Shown one piece after another: positions 23,231-35,034 of a stretch of 64,000 bases of DNA (positions are counted from its first letter, which is position 1; every line of letters starts with the position of its first letter). The stretch covers positions 13,808,574-13,872,573 of the forward strand of contig CM042540.1 of NCBI GenBank assembly GCA_023630585.1. The letters are read 5' to 3'. The notes beneath the pieces were generated by a model that saw only the letters and a program-made list of their open reading frames with translations, had not been told where the DNA came from and did not search any database. The stretch is from Cranoglanis bouderius. Lineage: Eukaryota > Chordata > Actinopteri > Siluriformes > Cranoglanididae. The position numbers and the translations under genes were made by a program.

Positions 23231-23569
23231 GGGGTTGCCAGATTGGAATAACTGTTTTTAACCCGTCCAGGTTTTTATTTTTTATTTTTTATTTTTAAAC
23301 ACAATTTCGATTCCAGCCTCAACAGCAACTTTACTAGATGAACCTTATGCAGCTTGAATCATATGCATATGAAGCGTATATTAACATACTTTTTAAAAGA
23401 AAAAAAAAAATCAATATTAACTCAACATTAATTCTATACCTCAGTGCAATTTTCACATCTCAAAATAACTGTTGGACAGGAATACTCAGGATTTGGCAAC
23501 CCAGACCGACGCCCGTTTGACAGATAGAGACACCTGACCAGTACCTCAGTCTCTTGCAGTCACTTAAAA
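23231..23569. other. AT-rich intergenic DNA next to the cadm2 promoter
   Basis: No gene visible. T-rich short repeats (TTTTTATTTT) at 23,271-23,297. Confidence 0.4.
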
Positions 23570-23835
23570 AGAAGAGTTAAATTCTTCCCTCTAAAGTTAT
23601 CGATCGAAAGACAGCATATTCAGCAACTAATAAACTGATCTATAAACCTAAAAAAAAATCCACATTCCTAAATACATTGTAGACTCTCATAAGGAAGAGT
23701 TCATTTATTTCCTCTATAGTCATATATCTAAAGACAGCATATTCAGGAACTATTCAACTCATCAATAAGCTTTTTGAATGAGATTTTTAAGCAAATTTTT
23801 AAATACAGTTTGTAGACTGATTCAAAGTGTGAAAA
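23570..23835 (+). repeat. Two tandem ~125-bp repeat units
   Basis: Unit 1 starts GAGTTAAATTCTTCCCTCTA near 23,574 and includes AAGACAGCATATTCAGCAAC and GTAGACTCTCATAAGGAA. Unit 2 starts GAGTTCATTTATTTCCTCTA near 23,699, again has AAGACAGCATATTCAGGAAC, and is more diverged afterwards. The same unit sits inside the Tc1 element at 25.6 kb. Family unknown. Confidence 0.65.
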
Positions 23836-24766
23836 TGTGTCTGCTGTGGTTAAGAAAATCTCATCAGAAAATATATTTTAAAATAAATAAATAAATAAAA
23901 ATAGTCTGCTATGATTTAACTGAGTGAGTTATCACAAGTGGTCATCAGGTGTTCAAAGCTTTGATTTAGCCAATCAGCCAGCAATAACACCGCCATCCAG
24001 TGATTTCTCAGAATCCCCTCACCTGGCATTTGCTAGTCCACCACCACTTATTTTGTTTTTCATGTCTAATCAATGTCCCATTTCACAATCTCAGTTTTAT
24101 TTTGATGAAGTTTGAACAGAGCAGTGAGCCCTCCATGGTACTGTGTTACATTCTTCTTTATGGTCCAGCCTGTTTTGTTCATATTCTAATACACCTCCTA
24201 CCAGCGTTTCCTAAAACAACCACAGACACCTTTCATTTCCTGCTTATGACTCAAATTCCATAGCACTTATATACAGTTAATAAGCACCTCTCCAACCAAT
24301 TACTCTTGTGGGCGTAGGGAAAGCTGATGCCACCTTCAGAACATTCAGAATACCTCTCACTCATAGACTTAAAGAGAAAGATACACATATTCAGACACAT
24401 CCTGAAGGTCAAATCCATCATCATGTTAATGGAATGCTTTAAAGAAATGTCTACGAAAGGGCCTTGTACAGTTGGTTTCAAAGAATAATGAAAAAGCATT
24501 ATCTGACAGCAGAAGCTTTCATGACCCCATTAGTGGTGTTAGTGTCATTATGTTTGCTGTGGTTTCAGCCTCACTGAAGCTGATCTTGAGTTCTTATTAT
24601 ATACTATTAGATAAGCGGTTGGAGAATGAAAGAAATGCCCCCAAAAATATGTCATTAAGAATATGAATTTAAGAGTATGGCAAAATTAAGTTTACTTAGT
24701 CTTACAATTTGCAACATGTATATAAAACACAAGTTGTCTTCTTGAACATGTAATAGATAGATACAC
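23836..24766. other. Intergenic DNA, no gene seen
   Basis: The largest ORFs (24,000-24,263 plus; 24,251-24,499 minus) have no recognisable domain or supported splice context. Confidence 0.4.
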
Positions 24767-24797
24767 ACTGATCAGCCACAGCATTAAAACCACTTGC

Positions 24798-25870
24798 CTA
24801 ATATGATGCAGGTCCCCCTTGTGCCGCCAAAACAGCTCTGACCCGTCGAGGCATGGACTCCACAAGACCTCTGAAGGTGTGCTGTGTTATCTGGCACCAA
24901 AACATTAGCAGCAGTTCCTTTAAGTCCTTAAAGTTGATGTAAGGAGCGAGGTGGGGCCTCCATGGATTGGATTTGTTTGTCCAGCACATCCCACAGATGC
25001 TTGATCAGATTGAGATCTGGGGAATTTGGATGCCAAGTCAACACCATGAACTCTTTTTCATGTTCCTCAAATTATTCCTGAGCAATTTTTGCAGTGTGGC
25101 AGGGAGCATTATCCTGCTGAAAGAGGCCGTTGCCATTAGGGAACATTGTTGCTATGAAGGGGTGCACTTGGTCTGCAACAATGTTTAGGTAGGTGGTGTG
25201 TGTCAAAGTAACATCCACATGAATGCCAAGACCCAAGGTTTCCCAGCAGAACATTGCCCAGAGCATCACACTGCCTTCTTCCCATAGTGCATCCTGGTGC
25301 CATCTCTTCCCCAGGTGAGAGACACTCACGCACTGGGCTGTCCACATGATGTAAAAGAAAACATGATTTATCAGACCTGGCCACCTTCTTCCACTGATCC
25401 ATGGTCCAGTTCTGATGCTCACGTGCCCACTGTAGGTGCTGTCGGTGGTGGACAGGGGTCAGCATGGGTATTCTGACCAGTCTGCTGATATGCAGCCCCA
25501 TATGCAGAAAACTGCGATGCACTGTGTGTTCTGACACCTTTCTATCATAGCCAGCATGCATCTTGCAGTCTCTTAAAAAAAGAGTTCATTTCTTCCTTCT
25601 AAAGGTATCGATCTAAAGACAGAATATTCACCAACTAATAAATTGATCTATAAACCTAAAAACTATTCAAATTCCTAAATACAGTGTGTAGACTCTCAAT
25701 AAGAAGAGTTAATTTCTTTCCTTCCTTTGGCCACTTTTGGGAGGTACTAACCACTGTATACCAGGAACATCCCACAAGACCTGCTTTTTTGGAGATGTGC
25801 TGTCCCAGTCGTCTAGTCATCACATTTTGGCCCTTGTCAAAATCGCTCCAATCCTTACGCTTGCCCATTT
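24798..25870 (-). pseudogene. Tc1 transposase, broken into several frames
   Basis: The N-terminal piece (about 25,868-25,700) reads MGKRKDWSDFDKGQNVMTRR, then a helix-turn-helix remnant (KAGLVGCSWYTVVSTSQKW). After the inserted repeat come GYDRKVSEHTVHRSFLHMGL (second DNA-binding subdomain) and the catalytic-domain segments WAREHQNWTMDQWKKVARSD, CWETLGLGIHVDVTLTHTTY and LFQQDNAPCHTAKIAQE, the last being the QDNAP(C)H block with the second catalytic aspartate. The C-terminus is FRGLVESMPRRVRAVLAAQG. Stops and frameshifts separate all these pieces, so it encodes no functional enzyme. Confidence 0.85.
25572..25715 (+). repeat. ~125-bp repeat unit inserted in the Tc1 transposase
   Basis: It shares GATCTATAAACCTAAAAA, AATTCCTAAATAC (ATTCCTAAATAC in unit 1) and GTAGACTCTCA with the tandem units at 23.57-23.83 kb. 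It splits the transposase reading frame. Confidence 0.65.
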
Positions 25871-25985
25871 TTTCTGCTTCCAACCCATCCACTTTAAGAA
25901 CTGACTGTTCATTTGCTGCCTATTATATCCCACCCCTAGACAGGTGCCATTGTAAAAAGATAATCAATGTTATTTACGTCACCTG

Positions 25986-27640
25986 ATCATTGTAGATAGA
26001 TAGTCAAAGCCCCCATTCCTCACAAATGAGTCAGTAAGTACATAGGGGATGTGATCAAAAATCAAAATCACATAGTTGATACATAAAGCAGTGGTCAGAT
26101 TGTCCAGCATATTCTCTCAATATCATTAAGTCTTTCCAGTGAAATTGGTGATGAATGTTCAAATAAAATGACTTTACAGCAGGATACTGGGTCATTGCAC
26201 TGTCTCTATTATGAATGAAAAATGGGGCTTGAATTTAAGGACACCTTCAACACATTTAAATTATGTATGCCTTTAACAGTCATACGCATGTTTTTATCTC
26301 ACCTTCATGTTCTAAACATTTACTGTGACAAATTATCTCAGCCTTGTTATGGGTGTTGTACACATTACAAATTGTTATGCTGTTGGATAAGTGCTGGTGC
26401 TGTATGAGAACCTGATCAAAGTGCATATCCACGGATCTCATAAAACACATCTCATGAATATGCAAGACCTCATTTAGATGAATGTCGCATAGACAAACTA
26501 TACTGCTCTCACTCTTTTTTCCCTAAACTGAAATATGAGGAACAGTAAAAAAAAATTTTTTTTAAATTGTAAAAAATTGTGATATGAATAATGAATAAAA
26601 ACTGTGAAACTGTGAATAAAAACGATGAAACTAAAGCAATTATAATAATCTGATCAACTCTGTGATCAAATCACGGTGATCAACCCATGGTGATCAGTTC
26701 ATCAGTTAACCTAGCAACAATTCAATACATAGTAATGATGCCTTGTTTCTGACGTTCTCTTCTTTTCTGAACATTCATATTTCGTATTTCAAGTTATTTT
26801 GACTTAGATAAATTTGCTGTATGAGTCAACAGTAAGACATCCTCCATTTCTGAAATATCAATATTCATATTCAGCTTTCTATTGCTGTCGGGCGCATCAT
26901 TACTTTTGCCTCGTGAGGGTGAAATAACACTCACGTTTTCTGATTTTATATCCTGTGACCTTCGGAATACTTTTAAAATGTAGAACGCTTTTAAAATGCT
27001 GTAAATAATAGTTTCCTGCTGACAGCTGAGATATGCCCTGGACTGTTTCTATAAGAGCAATAAATGGATTCCCAGCTTTGCAGCATCTTCCTGTTTGAAT
27101 AATGATGCTTCGGCTGAAGCAAAGCATTGTGAATTATATCTTTTTCGATTCCTAAACATGCCAAATTTACTGCACTTCTGACATCAGGGAGGAAAAGACA
27201 TCTCACAGTAAAGCTACTATAATGTGGCTTTTTAGAGCCACTAAGGAGTAAGATATCTACTTGAGAATCAGGCTTAGCTTCAGTATAAGGGGTACATAAG
27301 AAAATCAGCGCAAGCTGAGATGGGTGGTGAGACGGAGACAGAGAGAAGAATAAGGAGGGGGGCTGAGAAACAGAGAAATCTCGAGGGTTTTTCTGCGGTG
27401 AAAAGCTGTACCATGCTGACAACTGTGACAGTGGCTGGCTGAGAGGACAGGGTATAATGTAGCATGTTTGTCAGACACAACCGGACAGTACTCCAACAAA
27501 CCCCACAGGCATTGCGGATTGACAGCATGCCATGTTTTCAGGCAACAAGCCTGGAAAAGGAAAGCTTCACACACTGCTTCCCAAAATCCGCTTCACTACG
27601 TGGTTCAAGTAAATTCAGAGAGCATATGAATAGCTAGGAT
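25986..27640. other. Intergenic DNA, no gene seen
   Basis: Several small ORFs occur, the longest being 143 codons at 26,991-27,422 on the minus strand, without domain, start context or repeat similarity. Composition is mostly unique and AT-rich. Confidence 0.4.
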
Positions 27641-27671
27641 TTTTTTTATATATATATATATATATATATAT
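27641..27671. repeat. (TA)n microsatellite
   Basis: About 13 TA units after a T run. Confidence 0.9.
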
Positions 27672-28274
27672 TTATAAATATATAAAAGACTATAAAATGA
27701 GTCACGCATGGTACAGTTAAAGCCCTACTTTGCAACCAAATATGAATGCATTATTCATCAGATAATGTGTTCTAAAAGAAAACAATTACAGAAACTGTTT
27801 AATTATATTTTTATTCTATTATAATTTTATGCTTATTTGTTTTGTTTTGTTTTGTTTTGTTATGAAGCTTGCCAGAAAGGTTTACTGGGCATCTTTTTGA
27901 GAGTAAAACATCATTTAATACATTACTAGCAGTGTGCAGGAGTGGGATCCAAAGGGAAGGGGGAAAAAAGTTGAGCAAGCGTTTTTGAAAGGTTTTTACT
28001 TTCAAGTGAGAGTGAGTGAGTGGTTGACATGTGAGAGAAGGCTGAGACGGATGCAATTGCAGTTAAGCGTTTTTAATGAAAGGCAGGCAGATGAATCCAA
28101 AACATGAAGCAAATTCAGGGTCAAAAACAGGCTTAGGTCAGGCGATTAGTAAGTAAACAGGACAAAGTCTGAACATGAAAACCAGAAAACTAGCAAGGTC
28201 AAAACCAGAATAGTGATCACAGGAATTGGCCTTGGTAAAGTCAGATGCACAAAACAAACTGAGCGTTTACTTTG

Positions 28275-28276
<2 letters not shown>
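27672..28276. other. Intergenic DNA
   Basis: (GTTTT)n-type sequence at 27,838-27,860; no gene visible. Confidence 0.4.

Positions 28277-28348
<72 letters not shown>
28277..28348. repeat. (GT)n microsatellite, 36 units
   Basis: Uninterrupted over about 72 bp, one of the longest TG tracts in the window. Confidence 0.95.
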
Positions 28349-28349
<1 letters not shown>

Positions 28350-28425
28350 GAGTGATGTAGCTGAGGCCAAAAGCCAAAATTCACACAGCATGCATACACT
28401 GCTGGCATGTGTACACTGTAAAAAT

Positions 28426-28562
<137 letters not shown>

Positions 28563-28924
28563 TTACAGTTTTTACCAATTAATTTTTGCAATTTTTCACT
28601 GTATTTCAAAATGACAGGAAAGTCTTATTAGAATTATGAGAATAAACTACTTATCCAAATGTGTCACAGGATTTAACAAAAAAATTCAGCATAAATGGAA
28701 TACATTAAATATCAGATTTTTTTAACAGCTTTTAAATGACAATTTTAACAAAACTAACTGTAAAACTAAAGTGTTCTTTATTGTCAGTTTTACAAAAAAA
28801 TTGTCTATTTTATCACTACATTTGTATTAATTTAAAGATTTGAATGTTAAATAAGTACATTTCATGTTACCAAAAAAAAACTTGCGTAAATGCAGAGTTA
28901 ATTTTGAAGTGCGTTTTAAAAAAG

Positions 28925-29092
28925 ATGTTGGGCTACTGATTGGATGGTCGTGAGTTCAAACCCCAGCACCACCAAGCCACCACTGTTGGGCCCTTGAGGA
29001 AGGCCCTTAAACCTCAACTGCTCAGATGTATAAATGAAATAAAATGTAATGCTCTGGATAAGACCGTCTGCCGAATGCCGTAAATGTAATAA
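28925..29092 (+). repeat. tRNA-derived SINE, second family
   Basis: GGTCGTGAGTTCAAACCCCA is a clear box-B region. It is followed by CCACTGTTGGGCCCTTGAGG and AAGGCCCTTAAACCTCAACTG. The 3' end is CTCTGGATAAGACCGTCTGC then CGAATGCCGTAAATGTAAT, a 3' tail shared by many fish SINEs. Confidence 0.8.
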
Positions 29093-29259
29093 CTGTATTT
29101 TACGCTTCCTTACAGCTAATTACTGTTTTGTTTTGTTTTTGTTACAGTTTTTCTATGTTTTTAATTCGACAGTACTTTTCTGTTTTTCAACAGACATTTT
29201 CCAGCACCCCTGCTGCCGGAAAATTACAGTTTTATTTTACAATTTTCTTTTTTACAGTG

Positions 29260-30382
29260 AACCTCTGGGTTTCCCAGTGTTTCCAGAAGCATAGTAGCCT
29301 TCATAAAAAAGACCATGGCCACTTCAGGTATAAATCCAAATACAGACGTAGATATTTGTAGTACTAACAGATACAGCACTAACAGACACAGTTCTGTCTT
29401 TGTATTACACCTCTAGTGTAATATACGATATTCTGTCATCCTGGATGTGTTTTGTTCGGTGTATCTCTATCTTAGCATAGAACTTCTGCAAAAGACTATT
29501 GCACATATGAAGGATAAGATTACAGACAGGAAATGGATCTTGTCATATCTGCCTTGGTGTTCTCAGTACAAGATTAAATATGAAGAGCTTTATCTTCACC
29601 CTGTTATTATAGAAAAAAATGTTGTGTCATTAGTTAGCACGAACTGCACACTCTGAATCTCTGAGATACCAACACTTTGAAATATTTCATTTGAGCTGTA
29701 GTTCCCTCAAGTGGTTAAATGTAACTAGTGAACTTGTCACCCATGTACTTCAGCATTCAGAGAGGAGTTTTATCTGGCCTCGCATATGAGCTTAAGGGGA
29801 TTAATTTTACATGTATATCTAAAACTCTGACAGTTTCACTACTGGTTATGAGGTATACTGTGTTATATTTGCAATGCTAATCAGACAGATGAAAAAAAAA
29901 ACATTAAAATAGCAGACAACAATAAAACATGAATTATGTTAATAACTTCAGTGTGAAAAATAGGCTAATCTAAAAAGCCTTCAAGCTTGGGGTGCTATTT
30001 TTTCCTCCTTTTTATCAATACGACAGAAAATGTGAGATAGAAAAGCAGACTTGAAGTCAATAGACTGGGACGGAATACAAAATCCAGCACGCAGTACTAA
30101 TTGGCTCCCCTGCCAATGTTCTAATCACGCAATTTGAATCTCGAGATCTGCATTATCTGAAACAGAATCTCCCAGAATGCTCCTCAGATGGTCTGCCCTC
30201 CCCACTGGGTCAGTGAAAAGAAGGAGTATGGACAAAGTTACTGGCACTTTATGTGTGGAGAGATGATCACTTTGTGTTTGCTAGCATACACTAGTGATAG
30301 CCCATGGCAGCTGGCTTTCTTACAGACCACTGCATGCAAAATGGACCGATTTCCTGATTTAATTATCCACAATGGATTTAAT

Positions 30383-30414
<32 letters not shown>

Positions 30415-30674
30415 GCTCTTTCTCTCAGTTAAAACCAAACTGAGTCAAGAGAAATGACAGAAGCATTGGTCCATACAAGCTTTCACATGCATTTATGGCT
30501 GGGGTCCATGTGCTTAATTTGTGCTGTGTCATTAGCATAGCTAACTATTTGCGTTTTGGACCAAAGACAGCCCATACTTTATCTGCAGTTCCATTTTTTT
30601 CTTCAGAATTAAAAAAAAAAATGATGGTAAAACTTTACAATATGTCCACATTCATAAACATAACATTGACATAA
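29260..30674. other. Intergenic DNA with a CT-rich tract
   Basis: A CT-rich imperfect microsatellite lies at 30,382-30,426. The stretch at 30,060-30,190 is compositionally balanced and repeat-free. No gene found. Confidence 0.4.
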
Positions 30675-30768
30675 ACTGCCACCTTGACCAGGACTTCCTG
30701 GAAGAAGAGATTGTATTATCTCAATGGAACCTTTCTGGTTAAATAAAGGATATATATATATATATAAG
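30675..30768 (+). repeat. LINE-like 3' tail
   Basis: GACTTCCTGGAAGAAGAG then CTCAATGGAACCTTTCTGGT and TAAATAAAGGATATATATAT resemble the end of a fish LINE followed by its simple-sequence tail. Only about 90 bp is recognisable. Confidence 0.4.
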
Positions 30769-30884
30769 ACAGTAGTAAGCCTTATAAATGGCTTAATTCA
30801 TTTTTTAAATATGAATTAATGTGACTTAACTTAGAAACTAAGCACTGCCTAACAACTTACTGATGTATAGTATGTAACGTAACA

Positions 30885-31040
30885 GCTATATGCTGCTAAA
30901 TCACAGTTGAATACTGTAGCTGACAAAAAAACAGTATCTAGCTGTTAATTTCATCAACAGTAACACAACATATTTTTATAGTACAGTGCTGGCAACCACA
31001 ACTGCCAGTAGTTTACTGTTGGTTTTTCTTCTTACAGTGT
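30885..31040. repeat. TACAGT-rich repeat fragment
   Basis: Motifs AATACTGTAGCTGAC, CAACAGTAACACAAC and the end TTCTTCTTACAGTGTA resemble the CACTGTAAAAA family at 28.4-29.3 kb. Confidence 0.4.
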
Positions 31041-31289
31041 ACGGGTGTCAAACTTAAATTCTGCCCAGGCCCCATCTGCATAACTGGCTCTGAATAGAAG
31101 TAGAACTGAACATTTCTAGGAAAAAAGAAGGGGTAACAGAAACTATTAAACTGTATGCAGTAACATTTATTATACTTAAATATTAAAGGCACATGCAAAG
31201 AAATGCTGTAGAGCAAAAATGCCTTCAAAATAATGAAATTAAATGTTTCTACATTACAAAAATACAGTAAAGAGCAGTAAACAGTAGTA

Positions 31290-31722
31290 AATGAAACAAA
31301 GTCAATATTTGGTGTGACAAAAAAATAAAATTAGTAGTCTCCGGTACAATTTGTGCAGTTTTATAAGGACATTAGCTGGTAAGTTTTATTGAGCATCTTG
31401 CAGAACCAGTCACAGTTCTTCTGGAGACTTTGACTTTCGCACTTGCTTCTTATTTTCGCAGCAAAACCCAGCAGCCTTCATTGTGTTTTTTGTCTGAAAA
31501 GTGTCTCTTACGTAATATGCTGCTTTCTTTAATGACATTCAAACATTTTTCTGTAACATTTAAGTTTGTGCTAGAAAACTAATGTTTGGGAATCTGGGAG
31601 TCAGTACTGACTCAGTACTTTGTACTGACTTGATAATGTAGAAGTCATAAAATAAAAAATCTATAACAAAGTTTGTACTAAAAAAAATAGGGTGCCTAAA
31701 ACTTTTGCACAGTACTGTAAAT
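31290..31722 (-). mobile_element. Widespread fish repeat, DNA-transposon-like
   Basis: Read on the minus strand, the terminus is TACAGTACTGTGCAAAAGTT followed by TTAGGCACCCTATTTTTTT, and deeper segments include GAAGGCTGCTGGGTTTTGCT and CTCCAGAAGAACTGTGACTG. I know this sequence as a multi-copy fish element. No coding capacity and no opposite terminus found. Confidence 0.55.
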
Positions 31723-34073
31723 ATAAATATATAAAGAGATTTAGGAAAAACTCATACTGGATTCAAACATACTTAAGTGTCTTTTGTCTCCCATCTCTGT
31801 TGTCTTTGCATTTCATTAGTTTTTTTTTCCAACATCTTTGTAGATCTGCTATGCTACAGGTCTTATATGACTCCTAAATATTACTGGCAAGTTTGTGTGG
31901 GCCTTGTGTTTGACACCAGTGATGTATACAGTACTTATTTGCAAATTGTATGTTAACTAAAATCTCAATTTACTATTTAGCAAATATTTTAAATACTACT
32001 TAACAATTTGAATAAACAGAAAAAATGTAGAATTAAAATAATTAAGTAACCATTAATTAGTGAGTTATTGACATTTATTTTTCAAGTACATGTTTGCATT
32101 TTTCTTCACCTCTGACCTTTTCAGTATAAGTATGCAACAATGAACCATAAATGTATTCTCTTTGACTGTATTGCTAAACGATGATTAATGATGCTCTTTC
32201 TGGCACAAATTCTTTTTAGGGACAATTTATGATTACTTGTTTGTCATTATTAGATAACAAGAATGTACTTCACAAAGGTAAGTGTTACTTATACTTGCTT
32301 AGCCATTACGCAATTATCATAATTCTAGTGTCTAGTAATAGAGGATTTAACCATATATCTACTTTAAGTGTTGCCTTTTGTGTCCTTTATTATACAATGT
32401 ATCACAAATTTAATTTCTGTATGTGATCCTCTTGTGTGATCATCTTTTGTATTTATTTATTTATTGTATTTATTTTGTATTTATTTAGCATAACCTGTCT
32501 ACATATATTTACACAATGTTACACAAATTTTACTAAAATATTAATATTTGCTGGTATTTACTAATGAATACATTAAGAGTTTAGTTAACATGCTGTAAAT
32601 ACAATTTGCAAATAATAAGAGGTTCAATGCTGCTTAGTTCTTATTACTTTCATTTTGAAGTCAGAATAATTAATACTTAAAAACTGCCTAGATAGTATGG
32701 AAAATAATGTTATTTATCATTACTAGAATTGGTTAGCAGTTTATTTATATATTTATTTTTTAACTGTTTAGTACGGCTTAATTCTACATTAATTGATGTG
32801 TATTAATGCACCCTAATGAATACATCAAATGCTTAGTAATGCAGAACATAATAGCTATTAGTTAATGGTTAATAACCTTACATAACCATTTAGTAATGCT
32901 AACTAATGTATTAAATGATGTTTATTAATGTGCTCTTATTGCTTTATTAAAAATATTGTGGCACCTTCATTAAAACACATACAGTAACTGCAACTCCTTA
33001 TGCAATAAATCTAATGCATGTTAGAATGTCATTTTATTGTTGCTATGCTCTGTTCAGTAACTGTCACATAAAGACCGGCGTATCTGCTGCAAACATATTT
33101 CCCAAATGATTTGGGGAAATGATGACTGGGTTGAAGATGAAGATGAAGTAGATGTTACTATACGGTTCAAGTTACTGAAAGATCCTCTATGTTTGTATTA
33201 AACTATTGGAATGAATAATACTTACACGCCTAAGTGTGTACAAACAGAAACAGATGCTGCATTACACACATGTACACTAGAGTTAAGTGCTCACTGGTCT
33301 TTTCTGCTTTTGATGCCTTTTTATGGATTATATTTATATGTAAATGAATTTGTATTTATTATTTGTATTTTTCCTCGTTACCCTTCTAATATGGTTTCGG
33401 TTTTATCCACTCAGCCTTCTGCTGATGCTGAAGTGACGGCGTTAATGGACAAATGCTGCAACCTGGTTTGTTTTGATGATTAGTCCTATTGCCATCTGTG
33501 CTGTTTTAGAGGAATAGCCCTCCAACAAGCGTCAGGATGAAATCCTTCATAGGAACAGATTTTTCACTGCAATATGCCACCGGCTAGAAAACTGGATCTC
33601 CCACGCTTCCTTACTTTACTGTAGAATTTTAATCGCTTAATTATTTAAAACTACTTGACTTGAAGGCAGATGTTATTAACAATTTTTTTTTTTTTACCTG
33701 CATCAGCCTTTCAGAGATATGATGGCCTCACATGATGGGTTTCTGGCTGTATTGTGAACCAAATTATTTTTCATTTTAACCTTGTTCTGCTCTATGATTG
33801 ATTGGTTACACTCATGGGGAAAAAAGATCAAATCGAGAATCGAAAGTTTTTTTTGTTGCTGTTGCTGTCAGTTTTTATATATTTTTAATGAACATTCCTA
33901 CAACATTTATATAACTGCTGCATTTTTAAATTTTATTTTAATGAATCTAAACTTTAATGAGTTTGGCATGCTCAAATCAGCTCTTCACCATATTCTATAT
34001 AAACAACTAACTCTTGCTGTGGTCAAATTCACAAGGTGTGAATGCAATGTTAATGTTGTCACTATGGTAGAAG
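31723..34073. other. AT-rich intergenic DNA
   Basis: Many TAATG/TTAATG motifs at 32,500-32,960. No gene. The 140-codon ORF at 33,782-34,204 is T-rich and overlaps the MITE that follows. Confidence 0.4.
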
Positions 34074-34378
34074 CCATCCCTGCTGGAAAAAAAACAACAA
34101 CAATAGAAATCCTCATAGAATTTGTAATGGTTTTAATGGTTACCATGGGAATTGTACTGGTTTTACCGGAAACTGTAATGGTCCCTGTGGGTCTCTACTG
34201 GTAATTTCTTGCCTTCTATTGGTGGCATGTTATGTCTAGTGGATACCATTGAAGACCAATAATGGTAATGGCAATGGGTTTAATGGTTAGCTGATGGTTT
34301 GTAATGGTATTTGTAGTGGAAACCATTAGAATTTCTGTGATAGTTTCTATTGTTTTTTTTTTTTTTCAGCAAGGATGG
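34074..34378. mobile_element. MITE with TIRs and internal TAATGGT repeats
   Basis: The left end is CCATCCCTGCTGGAAAAAAA and the right end, read on the minus strand, is CCATCCTTGCTGAAAAAAAA. Both are followed by CAATAGAAA. The interior contains at least eight degenerate AATGGT words (TTTAATGGTTA, GTAATGGTCC, AATGGTAATGG). No transposase. Superfamily not assigned. Confidence 0.6.
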
Positions 34379-34916
34379 TAGTTCAGTTAGCACAATTGCA
34401 AGACAATTGCAATATTCCTGATGGTTTTGTCTTGTTTCCACTGTCATTTTGTATATACGCTGTTTTTTAAAAACATGCAAAATGATCATTGAAAATGAAA
34501 GCAATAAACAATGAAAAATCATCATTAGCTAGTTTTACCTCAGTGTCAATATTTCCTTACTGTTGCCTAGCAACAGTGTCTCTGTCTTACACTTTAACAC
34601 ATTAAGCCAGAAATGATGGTTATAATATTTTTTTTTCATAATTTAACATTTTCTAAATCATCGAATCGTATGTCTTCTTTATTAAACTAATATGGTCATT
34701 TCAAAATATACCATATATGAATATACAATATATATGACCAGTTTAGTGCCTTCTTCACTGCAAAATTACTTAATGTTTTGCTAAAATCAGTCATACATAC
34801 ACTAATTTACCAAAAGGGGCAGCAATGGGGCATCTTTGTCCCCCCAGTGTCTACAGGAGGATACCAATGATCAATGATGCTTCCTTCAGATTAAATAAGG
34901 CTCCTTATAGGTTGTT

Positions 34917-34967
34917 GTTTGTTTGTTTGTTTGTTTGTTTTGTTTTTTTGGGGGGGTGGGGAGTGTT

Positions 34968-35032
<65 letters not shown>
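34917..35032. repeat. (GTTT)n then (GT)n microsatellites
   Basis: About six GTTT units (34,917-34,940), a G run, then about 31 GT units (34,970-35,032). Confidence 0.95.

Positions 35033-35034
<2 letters not shown>

Larger units (their letters stand above)
24767..25985 (-). mobile_element. Tc1-like element interrupted by a foreign repeat unit
   Basis: The right-hand transposase end and terminus lie at the low-coordinate side, where CACTGATCAGCCACAGCATT followed by AAAACCAC is the terminal motif of a common fish Tc1 family. Transposase segments run on the minus strand from 25,864 down to 24,798. Between 25,563 and about 25,730 lies one complete and one partial unit of the ~125-bp repeat also present in tandem at 23.6 kb. 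The high-coordinate terminus near 25,985 is poorly preserved. Confidence 0.75.

Noticed and set aside
26991..27422. 143-codon minus-strand ORF
   Set aside because: No recognisable domain, low-complexity serine/proline runs and overlapping ORFs in other frames; best read as chance.
33782..34204. 140-codon plus-strand ORF
   Set aside because: T-rich composition and its last 40 codons run into a MITE; no family similarity.
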